Both the position numbers and the translations under genes were made by a program. Source: Sporomusa malonica (GTDB lineage: Bacteria > Bacillota > Negativicutes > Sporomusales > Sporomusaceae). Taken from it: DNA of 64,000 bases. Every line of letters begins with the position of its first letter. Position 1 is the first letter of the stretch. The stretch lies in NCBI RefSeq assembly GCF_041428715.1, contig NZ_CP155572.1; one strand, 5' to 3'. Below, in pieces: positions 61,973 to 64,000 of this stretch. The notes below the pieces were generated by a model. The model was given only the letters and a program-made list of their open reading frames with translations. It made no database searches and was not told the origin of the DNA.

Positions 61973-63256
61973 TTATTTTATAGCTTGCTTACTTAGAAGG
62001 TTTTCTTTGGTAAACTCATCCGAATTGTTTAGTAACATATCACGATAGCTAAGACTGCGAGTATGCTGGGTATGGCTCCAATTTCGGTCATTGCGGTGCA
62101 AAAATCCTAGGAAAGTAATTGGAATCCAACTGTATACAAAGAGCGGATAGAAGATTAAGTATAGCCATGTCTTCCAGTTAGCGCGGATTTTTGCAAGAAT
62201 AATTACTGGGAAAACATATTGGCCAATTGCGATAACTGTCCAAACCTCAATGGGTAGAACCATATAGAGAATATTAGTATAAAACGGAACAATATGGTAG
62301 ACATAGCTTAATATGACGAATGTTGTTGACAGTATCAGGAAATGTGGCTGAACCAGATGAAGTACACCATCCAAGATTCGTATGTCCCGGCGCCTGATTC
62401 CCTCTGCCAATAGTTTCGGGATATAGCGACCAGCAACATCGAAATGGCCTTGTGCCCAACGCTTACGCTGTTTCCATGACTGCATGAAAGTAAGGGGTTT
62501 CTCGTCATAAACGATAGCATCATGTGCCCAAGTAGTACGAATACCGATTAATAGTGTTTTCATGGTAAATTCCATATCCTCAGTGAGACAGGTAGCTCCC
62601 CAGCCAAACTTCTTCAAAATATCAGTAGAAATACACATCCCAGTACCGCCTAGTACACTAGACAAGCCAAGATTATATTTAGCTAGGTGCCAAATATGAT
62701 TAACTACCCAAAAGGAAATGGCAAAGGTAGCTGCAATCCAGGTATCATTAGGATTTTTAGCGTTAAGGTAGCCTTGAATAACCTTTTCACCCTTACATAG
62801 GCGATTGTTCATTTCACTCAGGAAGTTGGGGTCAACTAGATTATCAGCGTCAAATACTACTACAGCGTCATATTGCTTGTTTAAAGCGAACAGCTTATCA
62901 AACATCCATTCCATTGCATAGCCTTTTCCCCGCAGATCAAGGTTAGAACGCTCAAAAACGATAGCACCGGCGTTTTTAGCGATCTGGGCTGTACTATCCT
63001 TACAGTTATCGGCTACAACATAGATGTCATAAAGATCCCGAGGGTAGTCAAGCATATGCAGGTTCTCCACCAACTGGCCAATTACCTGTTCTTCATTATG
63101 CGCCGCAACTATGATGGCAAATGTATTTTTCGGAGTAGTTATTTTATCTTCATGTCTTTTACAAATTCCGAAAAAAGCAATGATAAAATAGTACAGCGTG
63201 AAAAAGACAATAATGAGCTGCATAGGAATCATTATATAATCAAAAATGTAATTCAT
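61973..63256 (-). CDS. Family 2 membrane glycosyltransferase
   Basis: A 427-residue processive-type glycosyltransferase. One N-terminal helix is followed by the catalytic domain (VAAHNEEQVIGQL, DADNLVDP with the metal-binding DxD-like Asp, TEDMEF, and QRKRWAQGH as QxxRW) and three to four C-terminal helices. It resembles bacterial cellulose/poly-N-acetylglucosamine synthase-like enzymes; the product is unknown. Confidence 0.85.
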   Translation of the reverse strand: MNYIFDYIMIPMQLIIVFFTLYYFIIAFFGICKRHEDKITTPKNTFAIIVAAHNEEQVIGQLVENLHMLDYPRDLYDIYVVADNCKDSTAQIAKNAGAIVFERSNLDLRGKGYAMEWMFDKLFALNKQYDAVVVFDADNLVDPNFLSEMNNRLCKGEKVIQGYLNAKNPNDTWIAATFAISFWVVNHIWHLAKYNLGLSSVLGGTGMCISTDILKKFGWGATCLTEDMEFTMKTLLIGIRTTWAHDAIVYDEKPLTFMQSWKQRKRWAQGHFDVAGRYIPKLLAEGIRRRDIRILDGVLHLVQPHFLILSTTFVILSYVYHIVPFYTNILYMVLPIEVWTVIAIGQYVFPVIILAKIRANWKTWLYLIFYPLFVYSWIPITFLGFLHRNDRNWSHTQHTRSLSYRDMLLNNSDEFTKENLLSKQAIK

Positions 63257-63412
63257 GGACTATTCTCCTTACAAAATCCTGCTTTCGATAATTGTGTCTG
63301 AGCTGCAGGATCTATTGAGCGGTTTTCCTGAAAACTTTTCATATAAATAATATGCTTAAATTTCGGCTAAATGATTATTTTTCCTGCTACTTATTAAATT
63401 TAGCAAAATAAA

Positions 63413-64000
63413 TTAAGAGGCAGAACGACGATCAAACAAGCCGAATAGAGTATTTAAGATACCAAATAATGAATAGACAAAAAATGGAACAAAAATCACG
63501 GCATTGAGGGTCAAAAATAAAATATATGCTCCTAGCGCGATTGAAATAGCAGCTGGGATTAGGCGAACAGGTTCGCCGCCTTTACCTTTAAAATCAGGAT
63601 ATTTGATGGTGCTAACCATCAAATAGGCAAAAATTGCTACCATTAGAGGAAAAAGCCAACCAGACGGTTTCATCCCTAACATGACAAATGTTGCTACAAC
63701 ACAGCCGGCTGTAGGTATTGGCAATCCCATAAAATAACCTTTGACAGTACTGGTATTGACATTAAATCTAGCTAAACGCAAAGCGCCGCAAGTTGCAAAA
63801 GCGGCAGCAATAAAACAACCCGTAATGCCAAAATCCTTAAGCATAAAGGCGTACGCTAAAATGGCGGGCGCTACACCAAAGGAAACTAAGTCGCACAATG
63901 AATCAAGTTCTTTGCCGAATTCACTACTAACGCCAAAATATCGAGCCACTCGGCCATCAAGGCCATCAGCAACCAGGGCAGCAACAATAAACAGAGCTGC
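63413..64000 (-). CDS. pssA: CDP-diacylglycerol-serine O-phosphatidyltransferase (5' end outside window)
   Basis: The frame stays open to the window end, so the N-terminus is missing; at least 195 residues are seen. The CDP-alcohol phosphotransferase signature DG-x2-AR-x8-G-x3-D-x3-D is complete just inside the edge (from about 63970). About five transmembrane helices follow. It makes phosphatidylserine, precursor of phosphatidylethanolamine. An apparent GTG at 63949 is internal to the motif, not a start. Confidence 0.88.
   Translation of the reverse strand, partial: AALFIVAALVADGLDGRVARYFGVSSEFGKELDSLCDLVSFGVAPAILAYAFMLKDFGITGCFIAAAFATCGALRLARFNVNTSTVKGYFMGLPIPTAGCVVATFVMLGMKPSGWLFPLMVAIFAYLMVSTIKYPDFKGKGGEPVRLIPAAISIALGAYILFLTLNAVIFVPFFVYSLFGILNTLFGLFDRRSAS

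Overview
The window looks like a chromosomal segment of an anaerobic, spore-forming Firmicute, most likely of the Sporomusa/Pelosinus type (Negativicutes). The signs are ferredoxin-based 2-oxoacid metabolism, spore-associated genes (spoVK-like, CotF-like coat proteins), a Gram-positive-type LexA with a matching SOS box, VanW and PduL. Genus-level placement is inference. No rRNA, tRNA or CRISPR array was recognised.

Region 1 (1-23 kb) reads as a catabolic island for 2-hydroxy/2-oxo acids. A PAS/AAA+/Fis sigma-54 activator is followed by a textbook -24/-12 promoter and an operon for pyruvate(2-oxoacid):ferredoxin oxidoreductase, phosphate butyryltransferase and butyrate kinase. A GC-richer GlcD/GlcF-type hydroxyacid dehydrogenase pair follows, then a FadR-type GntR regulator with three tandem 9-bp operator-like repeats, a korDABC 2-oxoacid:ferredoxin oxidoreductase operon, two MFS carboxylate-type transporters, two LarA-family proteins, a P-loop NTPase and an sCache chemoreceptor. 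Together they could take up, racemise, oxidise and decarboxylate a hydroxy acid and conserve energy through an acyl phosphate.

Region 2 (23-33.7 kb) is mostly core: a SpoVK-like AAA+ protein, a small GTPase, a compact membrane protein with a doubled DDYLD motif, HflX (with an N-terminal JAMM-like motif), YnbB-like PLP enzyme, an acidic TPR protein, a PRC-barrel protein, VanW, and LexA on the opposite strand.

Region 3 (33.7-43.4 kb) is accessory DNA: two diverged copies of a 240-275 bp repeat, each just 3' of a small membrane-protein gene (cassette-like); a TPR gene with near-identical 102-bp units; a three-gene transposon (DUF6431, DDE transposase, AAA ATPase); an IS200-type Y1 transposase; and a plasmid-like replication module with iteron-like repeats, a 61-nt palindrome and a recurrent GTTCGTAA box.

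Region 4 (43.4-64 kb) returns to ordinary genes: four small probable spore proteins, a serine protease, patatin lipase, methyltransferase, GAF-GGDEF protein, a second korDABC operon closely similar to the first, PduL, an ASCH-like protein, an aminotransferase, a SAM-recycling cluster (mtaD, ahcY, mtnA, mtnP), a HAD phosphatase, SurE, QueE, QueD, a glycosyltransferase and PssA, which runs off the window end.
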